Assembly: GCA_002946415.1 (NCBI GenBank) | Contig: NJPS01000011.1 | Location: 744,001-808,000 of the forward strand | Length of the DNA: 64,000 bases | Direction: 5' to 3' | From: Rutstroemia sp. NJR-2017a BVV2 | Taxonomy: Eukaryota; Ascomycota; Leotiomycetes; Helotiales; Rutstroemiaceae | In this document: in pieces, positions 21,730 through 32,123 of the stretch | Layout of the letters: every line of letters begins with the position of its first letter | Position numbering within the stretch: the stretch's first letter is position 1 | The notes under the pieces: generated by a model | Seen by the model: the letters and a program-made list of their open reading frames with translations, nothing else | The model's database searches: none | What the model was told of the DNA's origin: nothing | Made by a program: the position numbers and the translations under genes

Positions 21730-22831
21730 ATGCCGACAGACAGTCACATCAATGCCTTCGGCCAACCAGCTACTCATTGCAGCAATGGTTACGCCGGGTA
21801 AGATTTTTTTTTATCGCTAATGCGAGTATGCCTTCAGCTTCATACCTCTTTGCGGTGGTTTCGTTCCCTCCAATCAGCATGGAGTTACCGCAAGCACCTA
21901 TCAAATCGATTCGGCCTCAGGCCTTTCTTTGGACCCCTTGGCCCTAGCAGCTCCAAGCTCCGGTTTCATCAACGACGATGGAAACCATCGCGATGTCGAC
22001 ACTTTCGTCACATCTCCCGGCCATAATGTCTCCCCCAATCAGGCACTTGGGGGGATCCTGGATGTGACCGCAACTCAAGATCAGCATATCCATATCTGGT
22101 CACCGAACTTGTCACCAAGCAACCGTGGATTTCAGCAGCAAGCTGTGAGCACTCCCAATAATGGATGTAATAATGAATGGAATCTCGATGCCTCCTTCGC
22201 GCCTCCTGCTTGGGATCCAGCTTCCCAGGGGTTTGCTCAAAGCTTGAGTCATGTGACACCTGGTTTTGGTCAACGCTTCATCCCCACTTTGGACTCGGCC
22301 GACTACCTTTCCGTGTATTCTAATGCCGTCGCGAACGGTCAGCCTGATCCAGCCCTCCAGCTTTCTGAGTTTGATATCTACGATGACTTCGGCGCCATGC
22401 CTAATAGCTTCGTCCATCCCACTTCATTTACCCAGTGGGATGATTTGACAGCTATCGATCCTCAAGAAACTATGGCAAGCTTCAATCAATTGCCTCTTCC
22501 CACCACCACCGACATTCCTGCCGCTCCGGCATTGCCTACCTATGGTACCGACATGCTCACTGCTCTTACAGTGCCTCTTCCGAGTCTTCCCATTGCCAGA
22601 AGAGTGGTACCTCAACGTTCCAACGGCAATACCAACGCGCATACCTGCAACTTCACCGGATGTGGAAAAGTATTCACCCGCCCGGGTGACCTAGCTCGAC
22701 ATAGAAAGCACCATGGTGTGCCTCAGCACCCATGCCTCATTGATGGGTGCAACCGTCGTCTTTCTAAGGCTTTTTATCGCGCCGACAAGCTCCGTGACCA
22801 CCAGCGGAAGAAACACAGGATGGCTATTTAA
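21730..22831 (+). CDS. C2H2 zinc-finger transcription factor
   Basis: Exon 21730-21797 and exon 21895-22831 join in frame to 334 residues. The donor is GTAAGA; the acceptor chosen is the one that keeps the frame, and the exact site is uncertain. A long Ser/Pro/Asp-rich region, with short acidic patches such as SEFDIYDDFGAMP, makes up most of the protein and may act as a transactivation segment. Two C-terminal fingers end it: CNFTGCGKVFTRPGDLARHR, and CLIDGCNRRLSKAFYRADKL followed by RDHQRKKH. Cys-x4-Cys spacing and the basic RKKH end fit nuclear DNA-binding factors of Pezizomycotina. Its target is unknown. The gene is transcribed away from the finger/ankyrin gene, sharing a 0.4-kb promoter. 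Confidence 0.8.
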
Positions 22832-23725
22832 GGGGCGGTGTTACGAACTCATTATTTGGACCTGGGGACCTTAGGCTCAATAACTGGCTAGTTATAGGAG
22901 AACCCCAGAGGGCGTTATAGTGGACCGAAGGGAAAGATGGACTATAGATCTCGGATTTTCTTGGTAGTCTCTCAGTCCTTGTCGTCAAAATGTTATCTAT
23001 CTCTCTGCCGCTCTTAGTTTTATTCAACAAATTTCATTTTTGTCCAACAACTGCCATTTTTATCTAACAACTATCATTACGTGACCTGAGATCCCTCTTC
23101 TGTACCTCAAGCATTTCAAATGGACCATGGTAACATCTTATTCTGGCATGTGTCACCATACTTTGGTTGTTGAGTGGTTTGAAGAGCTGGGAAAGGCGAC
23201 CTAGAGGTACCCATTTCGCAGCCCAGAAAGCGCTAAGGAAACCAAGCCTACGAAGACGGAGACTACGAGAGCACAGCATCTTCAGAAAAGCCAGGAAAGA
23301 GGTGAGCTTGCCGAAGAAGTAGATGGAGATACTGATATGGGATATTGATGTGATTTAACCTTCGTGTCTCGCTGGAAGCTCAGCCTGAAGGAGGAGGGAT
23401 GTACTGTCACGGAATCGATGTAGAAACGACATGCATGCTGTATGCGAAGAACAAACAGCAAACACCAAACACCAAACATTTGACGATATACTAGTTTGTT
23501 TGCTTTCCTTCCAATTTAGTATCTCCTCTAACACATACTTATATTTAGATGCCCAGATCCTCCTGCTTCTTTGCGAACAACTTATCAATCATAAGTTCTA
23601 TTACCGTAGTGTCGTAGTCCCATAACATCACACCACGTTATGACATAGCAAGCTCTCGATAACTTCGATGATAGCAGAATTCTGAAATTAGGATGTTGGG
23701 AATATATAACTTGTATCATATCACA
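22832..23725. other. intergenic
   Basis: Spacer between the convergent C2H2 factor and the esterase. Small frames on both strands (23064-23588) overlap and lack conserved features. Confidence 0.45.
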
Positions 23726-25174
23726 TCATATCATAGCCTTATACTTCGAAGACTCCGACCCGCCTATCCATACAGGTCGTTCTGAATTGGCCTTCTGCAT
23801 ACGTCTCCTCACTTCCTCGAAGGAAAGAGGTGAGATGTCAGTGATATCGCCGAGGTTCTCGACTTCCACACAATTAGGCATTTTGAATCTCAACGCTTGT
23901 GACTTTCCGGTCTTTTCTGCTGCAAACTTCGTGAGATTCTGAGCCGTCATTTCCACAAACTCCTTACACACGTTAGACCATTTCTCAAAATAATGTTTTG
24001 ATTGCGGAAGAGCGCCTAAAATAACCATGAACTCATGTGGCATATTCTCATACTCAACCCATTGCACATTGACTCCATATCGCGCTGCCTGACTAGCTAC
24101 GACTCTATTACCATCGATACCTCGCTCACGAGACCCCAGTGCAAACCACATTGGTGGAGCTCCAGTCCAGTCGCGCACCGCAGCAGGACATACAAGTTCG
24201 TGGTCGAGCATTACAGCAGAGCAGTAAGAATGTTCTCGCGGTGGATTTGAAGGCCAAATCTTATCCGTAGGATAACCTTGTAAAAGTGCCGGTTGCAGAA
24301 TACCGAGGATATCGTCCGCGTTCGGGTCTCGCCATGAAGGTATCACATCGCATGTATCAGCCCATCCACTGCACATTGTTAAACCAGCAGGTAGTAGCAA
24401 AGCTACCTCGCGTCCATGAAATAAGAGTTTTTGCTTCAGAGGATTCTTTTCGTACTCGAGAAGGAATTTGGTTAATGCCAAGCAAAGATTTGCACCGGCA
24501 CTGTTGCCAGCGAGAACGATACGATTTGCTGGAACAGCTGAATGTGTTGACCCTGGTGATGGATACAAAAGGCTTACATATCCAATCAAAACATCAAGAA
24601 GAGGGCCAGGAAATGGATTCTGAGGCATAAGTCGGTAGGCAAAGGATACGACTCGCACTTTGGTTAATCGAGCAAGACGACTGGTGGCAGAACGATATTC
24701 AGCAGGGCTGCTGAAGCTGTTGAAGAGAATATATTAGTATTTAAGGTTTAATGTATTTCGAAATACTAACTATAGGCCCCCTCCATAAAAAAAAAAGAAT
24801 CGTAAAATCATTCTCGTATTCATTCTCCAATACCTTCAATTTGTCCACTTCAGGAAGGTCAGGGTCTGCAGCTTTTGTATCTGCTCCAGCACGATTTCCA
24901 ACAAATTCAAGGCTAACATCGATTAGAAGAGTTTCGATTGCAGGAGTGATCGTATGATGAGGTTTCTTAAGACGTTGGCAGATATAGTATAGGGCATCAC
25001 GCAAATCGTTTTCGGGAGGAGGGGGACGACGGCTCGACTGATCCAAACCGGTTCTTTTGCTGGACGATCGCCCGAGTTTGCCTTCTGCATTTGAGACAAT
25101 GGGGCCCATGGTAAAGACCGGTATTTCTCGCAGGTAGCATCGACAATCTTGCGTTGTTCTTCGATGGTTGTCAT
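23726..25174 (-). pseudogene. HSL-type alpha/beta-hydrolase (esterase) with two frameshifts
   Basis: The C-terminal exon (23726 to about 24720) reads cleanly. It carries the nucleophile elbow VLAGNSAGANLC and the histidine context ENMPHEFMVIL, and is preceded by SSPAEYRSATSRLARLTKVR; the charge-relay Asp is probably in GSRERGIDGN. A GTTAGT...CAACAG intron precedes it. The N-terminal exon contains the oxyanion-hole motif (YGGG) and PPPENDLRDALYYICQRLKK, but these can be read through only if two single-base frame changes are accepted. One is in a C run near 25030, the other in a run of ten A (plus strand) at 24787-24796. The starting ATG at 25174 (MTTIEEQRKIVDATCEKYRS) fits the family's N-terminus. 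With both shifts repaired it would be a normal-length hormone-sensitive-lipase-like hydrolase. Either a young pseudogene or homopolymer errors in the assembly. Confidence 0.72.
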
Positions 25175-25914
25175 GATGTTGTGTATGTGGTGGGGTCACG
25201 TGGAATGTTCAGTGATATGATGCTGAATTTGACGAGCCGGAGAGGAAAACAATTGATAGAGCATACGGATTCATATTCACTGGATATGCTGAGAGGATAA
25301 GAGACGTATGTAAGCTTGAACTTTGCATACCGAGGCTGTACATAGGTACCCGCACCTATAGCCTGTAACCCTGTGGCACAGCAGCATGGTACTGTAGTGG
25401 CGTTACATCAATAATGGGAAATAAATTAGAAGATATACCTACTTCGTGTGCCTCTCATCAAGGGCGAGATAGAAGGTTTTACCAGGGAGGGCTGCCAGAA
25501 ACTACCTCTAGCCTAGAAAGGTGTTTTTACGCTAATTACGTTAAAAAGGGGGGGTTAGCGGGGTTCCACTTGTAAGACACACATCAATTCACCTCCATCG
25601 CATCTCAATACCAGCTGCACATTATTATTCATTCGTCTCTTTCACATTAAGATACTCTGCCACCAGCTACTCCAAGTCAATCTTAATTTCGCCTTCCTCT
25701 CGTTGCGCCCTTCCTTTCCTGTGCGTTCCTCTAAGTGAATATGTCGATTAGGCTTCAAAGTGCTTAGAATGCGTCAATAGAGATTTTGGAACCATTCTCA
25801 GGAGCACGCACAGCGACACGTTTGGGAAAAGGTATCGAGAAGTTCATGCTCGTACCCATACAATGTCATTGTTTAAATAGAGCATTTCTCTTGGAATTGC
25901 TTAAATGAAGCCAA
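25175..25914. other. intergenic
   Basis: No supported gene. Contains the upstream flank of the esterase. Confidence 0.45.
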
Positions 25915-26519
25915 TCACTGTGGTAGGCGGAAAGTACTCCCAAGTTCATTAGGGCCAATACATCTTACGGCAGCGCCCATCGGTACTAAGTAGTACTTTT
26001 TGAATTGCTCAAAGTACGATTTGCCATTAAGATATTGGCCGATGGACTCGAAGTGTGCACTTCCCGTCGTGATCTTGACGCAAGCAAGTTGCTTTCCCAC
26101 GTTGTTGGTCAATCGCTTGCTCATGAAATATGCCGAACTTGCTGACCACATATATACTTGCATAAACTTTATGTACAATTCAACTTCTTCGCATCTTCCT
26201 TCTCGTAATTCTCAGTCCCCCGCACAATGGCATATAAAATAAAAACCACCGCATTTAGCTCTGCCGAAAACCTAAGCAGCACGACTATGGCGGTCCGGTT
26301 ATCTAGGAGGCGATGTAATTGTGCCGTAAAGACTAACTCGGTTGATATAAGACCAACACTATCCAACAGGAGAAACTTCCAAGAAGGGCAATACGCCCCA
26401 ACACCCCGCACAAAAGAACCAACAAAGTGATGGGTTGCTGTGGAGCTTTTCTCTTTAAGCCCACCAATATAAATGCTGACGATCGTGTTTTTCTTTCTGA
26501 TGCATCCGAGACCCCTCAA
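25915..26519 (-). pseudogene. Possible decayed membrane-protein gene
   Basis: Two minus-strand frames overlap at about 26170 with a one-base offset. The upstream piece contains helices such as LLLDSVGLISTELVFTAQLH and AIVVLLRFSAELNAVVFILY. The downstream piece reads MSKRLTNNVGKQLACVKITT and YLVPMGAAVRCIGP. The text is not low-complexity and the two pieces read as one product if a single frameshift is accepted. I do not recognise the family. It could also be chance overlap. Confidence 0.3.
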
Positions 26520-26655
26520 GGACCGAAATATCTACTTTTCCCCCCACCAATGTCAATTCCTATTCCCTCTGTTAATTGATTTTGGCTCCAACTGAGCATC
26601 AATATCGAGCCACAAGGCCCACAATCATTACAAAATCTAGCAACAGAGGGAAAAA

Positions 26656-27856
26656 ATGGCATCCCAGAAACTTTTCGATTCGTATCCTGCTTTTCCAAAC
26701 GATGTTCCCATTGCGAACGTGGAGAAGATCTCTTTGGCTAAACTGACAGCTAGAGACCTAACAGAGGTTTCGCGTATGTTCAGCGCATGCACGGAACTTG
26801 GGTTCTTCTTGCTCGATTTGAAGAACGATGAAACAGGAATGGGGTTACAGAAAGATGTTGATGTCATGTTGGGTCTGGCGAAGGAGGTTTTTGATCTGCC
26901 TTACGAGGAGAAAACTGTGTACAATCAAATTCCTCCTCAAAAGCTTGTAGGGTTCGTTCCTCGTTTCTTGAAGCCTTCTAGGCGGGTAGATGATGATTTA
27001 GTAAGAAGTAGATTCGACAGGTATATGTGCTAAAGTTTCAAAATAGCTACAAGGCAGCAGGTGTGATGAAGACGGAAACGGGACAACCTGATCAATGCGA
27101 GTTCTTTAGTATCAGTCGAGATGGTGCGTATACCTACTGTGTAAGCTTTCGGGGCAGATTCTAAAAGTACATACAGAAATGCTAGGCACTGAGCCAATGG
27201 GCGAAAACCCACCAGTCATACAAGAAAGCCGCCCCCAGATAACCTCGTATCTCAACCACATAAACAGCATCGCGCAACTCTTACTTGCGTGCCTCGAGTC
27301 GCAGCTCGGTCTACCTGATGGCAAATTGTCATCTCTGCAGAAAACCAACATGCCATCTGGTACAGTGATTCGCATGATTCGATATGCATCACAGGATCCC
27401 TCGGCTCGTCGCACCGCCCTACTTCCCCACACAGACTATGGTTCCATCACGCTACTCACCAGTGTTCTAGGGGGTATCCAAATCCTCCATCGGGGCAGCG
27501 ATGAACAGAACTGGCGCTATATCAAGCCTGAACCCGATTGTCTGATCGTCAATATGGGCGACGCAATGGTCGAATGGACGGGTGGAGTCTTGCGCTCGAA
27601 TCTTCATCGCGTAACGTATGCACCCGGCGTACAAGCAGAATGTACAAGACATAGTATAGCATACCTAATTAGACCCGCACGTGATGTATCGATGAAGAGA
27701 ATTGTGGGCGGGAGAATTCCTGATGTGGAGCATGATGAAGAGGAGTTGGATATTACGGCTGCGGAGTGGGAAATGAAAAAGGCAATGGCGTTAAAGGCTG
27801 GAGCAGATATCGCGAAGACTCGGGGCGGAAGGCCTATGAAACCTTTGTCTGTGTAA
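26656..27856 (+). CDS. 2-oxoglutarate/Fe(II)-dependent oxygenase (isopenicillin-N-synthase-like)
   Basis: Exons 26656-26951, 27047-27123 and 27177-27856 give 350 residues. The first donor is GTTCGT, chosen because it makes the family sequence PPQKLVGYKAAGVMKTETGQ; reading on instead runs into a stop. The second intron has a GTGCGT donor and ATACAG acceptor. The jelly-roll catalytic residues are present: HTD in LLPHTDYGSITLL, the distal His in VLRSNLHRVTYAPG, and the 2-oxoglutarate-binding RxS in TRHSIAYLIRP. The N-terminal DIOX_N region (VPIANVEKISLAKLTARDLT) is also present. These enzymes use Fe(II), oxygen and 2-oxoglutarate for hydroxylation, desaturation or ring closure; the substrate is not predictable. 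Cytosolic, no targeting signal seen. The neighbour on the left is a divergently transcribed esterase, a pairing seen in catabolic or secondary-metabolic loci, but the esterase is probably broken. Confidence 0.88.
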
Positions 27857-28280
27857 AGGTCGCTAGGTAGGCGAGTAGCGGGCAAGGAAAATGATGTATT
27901 CTTTGGCACGTTAGTATAGTTATATAAATATAGTATCTACCTTACCAGTCTTCATCTTTCATCATTTGTTTTCGTGACCTCACTTGCCAATTTCTCGTTT
28001 CCCGTGTCGACCAGACGCAGTGATCCAAACGTAGGTGCACTAACGGCGAAAATGAAAAATACTTACTCATAATCAGGGCCAAGATCAGCGGCATCTACAG
28101 GCGCAACCCCGCGATGACAATCCCCATGCTTGTATTTATCGTCTCTCCCAGGGATGTGGCGCCGCTCACACCCTGATTCAATTGTAAGCTAGCCGCCCGT
28201 CACCTGAGGTCTATGGCATAAGCTCATCGACGAAATCGTTCTCCTCTAGAGCATACCATGGAATCCCTCGTCGAATACTC
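27857..28280. other. intergenic
   Basis: Convergent 3' flanks of the oxygenase and the HET gene. No gene seen. Confidence 0.5.
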
Positions 28281-30295
28281 TCAGCCAACTAACAAGAACT
28301 CCTCCAACTGCAGTCCATCTGGCTCAGAAGACTTTTCAAACAATTCCCCATACATGGTACCATGAATATAGGCAAGCCCAACTAACGTCCAATGCAAAAA
28401 ATTACCTTCTCCTTTCCTTCTCAAGACATACGGAAACTTCGCCCCCTTGAAAATGACTACGACATCACCAATCTCTACAGTTGTAGGTCCTGTTCCTACT
28501 AATCCATTATCCAGTAGTATCCCCCAACGATCCCCTTGTAAGTCCATAGCAGTAAAGTAGTTATCTATTTCAATGTTATACGGACCTCTGGCTTCCAACC
28601 GAGTAGCTTCCATTGCGCTTAGAAAGCCTTTTCGCAATTCCGTGTGATCGTCCACGGGATTATTTGCATGTTGTAATATTCGGTTCACCCCGTAAAACTC
28701 CATTCCTGAGGCGGGAATGCTCATCTCGGCGCTGGCTCGATCGTTCGGATGAGGGTAAGGATCCGGAAGTGTGTTTGGATGCATCAGCTTCTCATCTGAC
28801 TTTTGACACAAAGTTGTGATACTTCTCAAATAATGTCCTCTGTGGCGAAGAGTTTCCATCCAGGATTTATAAGGTGCACCCCAAGCTTTTGTGCCTGAAA
28901 GTTCGACGGGGCTGAGGAGGTGCCCCAGTAGTTTGAGCTGATTTTCCGGCAGGTTTTCGTGATCAATTGCCAAGGAAAATGGGGCAGGTCCTGAAACATT
29001 GAAACGTGACTGTAGTGGGGTTTGACCAAAGGGTTCGTAGATTTTAGCTCTCCAGTCTGGAACCCAGTTTGGTAACCCTCCAGTGTGTACTGTGGATCGA
29101 TGTTGGGTGAGGGAAAGTACATCGACATCTCCCTGGTAAATCATGTAACGAGCAGCTGATGTGTAGACTTCCTGACAGGTCGTGGATTCATCATAATCCG
29201 GTGATAATTTAGTATCTTCCGCGTCAGATGTCAAACCAAGGAGGGCAAAAATGAGATCTCTGTCATCTTTGGCGTTGAACTTGGATGGTATCTGAGAGCT
29301 GCATATTGCCGAGAAAAGGGATCTAGGCTGGTCCAAATCACCTTGGTAGACCAGACGAGTGCGTAGAAGGGCACGTTTCGTCATTCTATTCAGGTTGATT
29401 TTGAGCAGTTCACCAAAGTAGATCCGATGTCCAGGTTTTATTTGCTGGTCATGAGAGTCCGTAATACTCCTAAGCAAATAGTTTCTTAATGATAGAACAG
29501 CTATGCTAGCAACTTGCCAAACACCGTACAATATCTCATCCCTGCCGCAGAAAAGAACCAAATTCGGCGAGACCACAAACTCTTAGATAATCCAGACTCG
29601 AGACCAGTACGGCCGGGACCACAACGAAAAAATACCCTTTAAGAACTTCAGCGCCAGAGGAAGGTCGCAAAGATACTGCGAGAATACTTCTGAAAACTGA
29701 TTATCGAATTCTGTCATAATCTGATTCCCATCTCCACCTATCACTGCTGGCTTCAGCAGACCCGGCAGCTTTCTACGTTTGTGTCCTGTCTTGACCAACT
29801 GAGATATGGTATTGTGGCTATCGTCATATTCCGGGCCTAGCCAGATGAGAGTTCTCGCTGCATTGCGATAAATGTCAGCCATGTGCTTCACCTGTTCTGC
29901 CTTTTCCGAGCTGTCGAGCTGGTTGATACACAACGCATCAACCCATAGGTGAACATCAGAGTGCTCTTTGCGGAAACGTTTGAGTGCTGCAAGTAGGTTC
30001 TCGGTCACGAGAACTTCGACCCCATTCACAGTGATCGGATTTGAACTGACTTCATCGCCCCACGTGTATGAGACTGCTTCATACTGGGGTCGGTCGCCGT
30101 GACAGGCAGTGTAGAGGTTACACTGAATTGGCCCTCTGTGTTGCAGACTGTGCACTGAAAACTCGGGTTCGAATCGACACGAGTGGCTGTCTTGGAGGGC
30201 TGAACATTTGGAGCGACGCTGACGGCGATGGAGCGAAGCTGAAGAATCCGGAATTCATTTTTGGCAGAGTCTAGTGATGAGTATATGGTAGGCAT
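28281..30295 (-). pseudogene. HET-domain (heterokaryon incompatibility) protein, nonsense-disrupted
   Basis: The HET domain core is clear: YEAVSYTWGD, LLAALKRFRKEHSDVHLWVD with ALCINQLDSSEKAEQVKHMA, YRNAARTLIWLG, and then PYWSRVWII. The next codon is TAA (29585-29583) followed directly in the same frame by EFVVSPNLVLFCGRDEI and 420 further residues to 28281. HET proteins normally have RVWxxQE here, so a Gln codon CAA has become TAA. The first 20 residues (IYSSLDSAKNEFRILQLRS, from 30295) fit the usual HET start but are in another frame from the core, and no in-phase intron was found in the interval. HET proteins trigger cell death after fusion of incompatible strains and are often lost. A truncated product ending at the stop could still be made. 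Confidence 0.85.
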
Positions 30296-30621
30296 GACTA
30301 ATAAGGAATTGATGATAACTCGAGAAATGAATTGGCAAAATAAGAGGCTGAGAACGAAAAGTTGTCAGATGTTGAAGGTATGTAAAAGCATAATCCGAAG
30401 GACTTACTGTAATTGACCCAAGGAAGTGGGGAAGTAGCGCAGCTCTTTATCGGTTCAGTCTATACTACGCGGTTTCTCAAATGGGATTTCAAGCGACATG
30501 AGGAGAGGATAAGCTCGGTCGAGACGCTAGATTATGTATTCAATCATGATGGTCTTTGGATTCTAAGTAACTGTCACCATCAACGTAATTCTGTCCGGTC
30601 TCACTAGTATATCCTTTAGAC
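30296..30621. other. intergenic
   Basis: Upstream of the HET gene and downstream of the next minus-strand gene. No supported feature. Confidence 0.45.
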
Positions 30622-32123
30622 CTACTTGTAAACGACGCCAGCAAATAACATTATCGCCTCATCATCTTCATCCATAGCGCCCTTCCTCCCATCCCCCCTT
30701 CTACATATCTCCTCCCATTTTCCCTCTCCCAGCCGCTTCCAAACATCTATCCCTCCATCGAATGCCACCTTCGACTCTATTCTGTCGGTTTTCTTCCTCG
30801 GAACCACCTTAGTGTACGACCAAATAGGCTCTCTCTTTCCCCCAGTACCCTGTCTCATCCAATGAAACGGCGACCCTATCCCTATCAAACATGCCAGGCG
30901 AGCCGCCTCTATCGGATTCTCTGCTACGTGTGTCATTATCTGGTCTTGGATTTCCATCGGGAGACTGTGAAGTTGACTTCGGTTACCCAAAAGGGAGTAT
31001 GGCGGGGTAAAAGCTTGGAGAAAGAGTAAAATAGCTTGGAGAGTGGGAGGTTCGACGCCATCTATTAAGCGTTGGGGAGGTGTGTATTCGAGCTCGCAGG
31101 TTGTAGTATTGGTCCAGCAGAGCATGAAGTGCCTCACAGAGAGTAACAGAAAGCGTCCTCCCTTCCGCAGATTTTCCTTTTTCTTTCTCTCGCTCGCGAC
31201 CTCGCTGCTCAACTCGTCAAACGCTTCTTTCAAATCCTGATTCAATCTCACTTCTACCCCTCCCAGTACTGCTTTCTTGTGCATAGGCTCCCAATCCGGC
31301 AACACCAAATTAGAAACTGTGGGTTGCGTGAAGTAATAATGTCTTCTCTTGGAGAGACTAGCTCGCGGCTCCTTCTCTACCATCTTAATGTCTAAAGTTG
31401 TAATCGCCAGAACCGCACGTGCGAGTTTGAGGAACGTTATGTCGCGATACGTTCTGCAGAACACATGTCTCCACTGATGCGCAAAATCCTTCAGAAGCCG
31501 ACTCACAAATGCGACTTTTCGCTCAGGTGGATCCGGAAATGGTGGACTAGTATGGCAAGGAGATGGGAAGTCATCGAGATCCAGTGAACGCGGGGTATTC
31601 AACTCGATGGGGATGAACTCCACCATTTTCACAGCCTCGATTTTTGGCCCAGTTTCCCGAAATCGTGAGAGCGGAATCTGTATACTTTCCTGCTGATGAG
31701 TAAAGTACAGTTTATCTGCATTAAGATCGTAGGTGAACACAGTACTATCCTTCTCCCATCGTCGGTCACCGTACGGGTTCGGGATATCATCGAAGATCCT
31801 CCAGAAGTCCCATGGCTCGGGCTTAAGACCAGCGTGCAGAGCGGCGAAGGTATCACCTAGAACTAAGTGTTAGTTCCGGATTCGAGAGAATAGTCAATGT
31901 AGGTGAGGTAAGACGTGAGAAGGAAAAGAGAAAGTTACCTTTGCTTTTGCCCTTCAACAAATTGGATGCTTGCTGCATATCGTAGGCGAAGCGGGTTTGA
32001 GGGCGCATGATGAAAAAGACGAGATCTGAGAAATATTAGCTTATCTGTGTCAGAATTATAAGCTGAAGCAAATATACCTCCATTCAGTATATACAAAAGT
32101 GTTGGCACGCCCATCGTTGCCAA
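30622..32123 (-). CDS. Hypothetical protein, three exons
   Basis: Exons 32078-32123, 31939-32025 and 30622-31856 splice in frame to 455 residues. Donors are GTATAT and GTAACT, acceptors CTCAG and CTAG. The N-terminus is hydrophobic (MATMGVPTLLYILNGDLVFF), followed by MRPQTRFAYDMQQASNLL and GDTFAALHAGLKPEPWDFWR. A segment FDDIPNPYGDRRWEKDSTVF follows. The middle has SRLLKDFAHQWRHVFC and VRHFMLCWTNTTTCELEYTP; the C-terminal third has LHSLPMEIQDQIMTHVAENP, which resembles an F-box-like helix (LP.EI...I). This could make it a member of the loose fungal F-box-like group, but most of the sequence is unfamiliar. No stop or frame lesion seen, so probably functional. Confidence 0.65.

Noticed and set aside
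26952..27046. A 26-nt intron at 27021-27046 in the oxygenase
   Set aside because: Too short for fungal splicing; the 95-nt intron from 26952 gives the family sequence at the junction.
30150..30200. GGTTCGAATC T-loop-like motif
   Set aside because: It lies within the HET coding region and no tRNA fold is seen around it.
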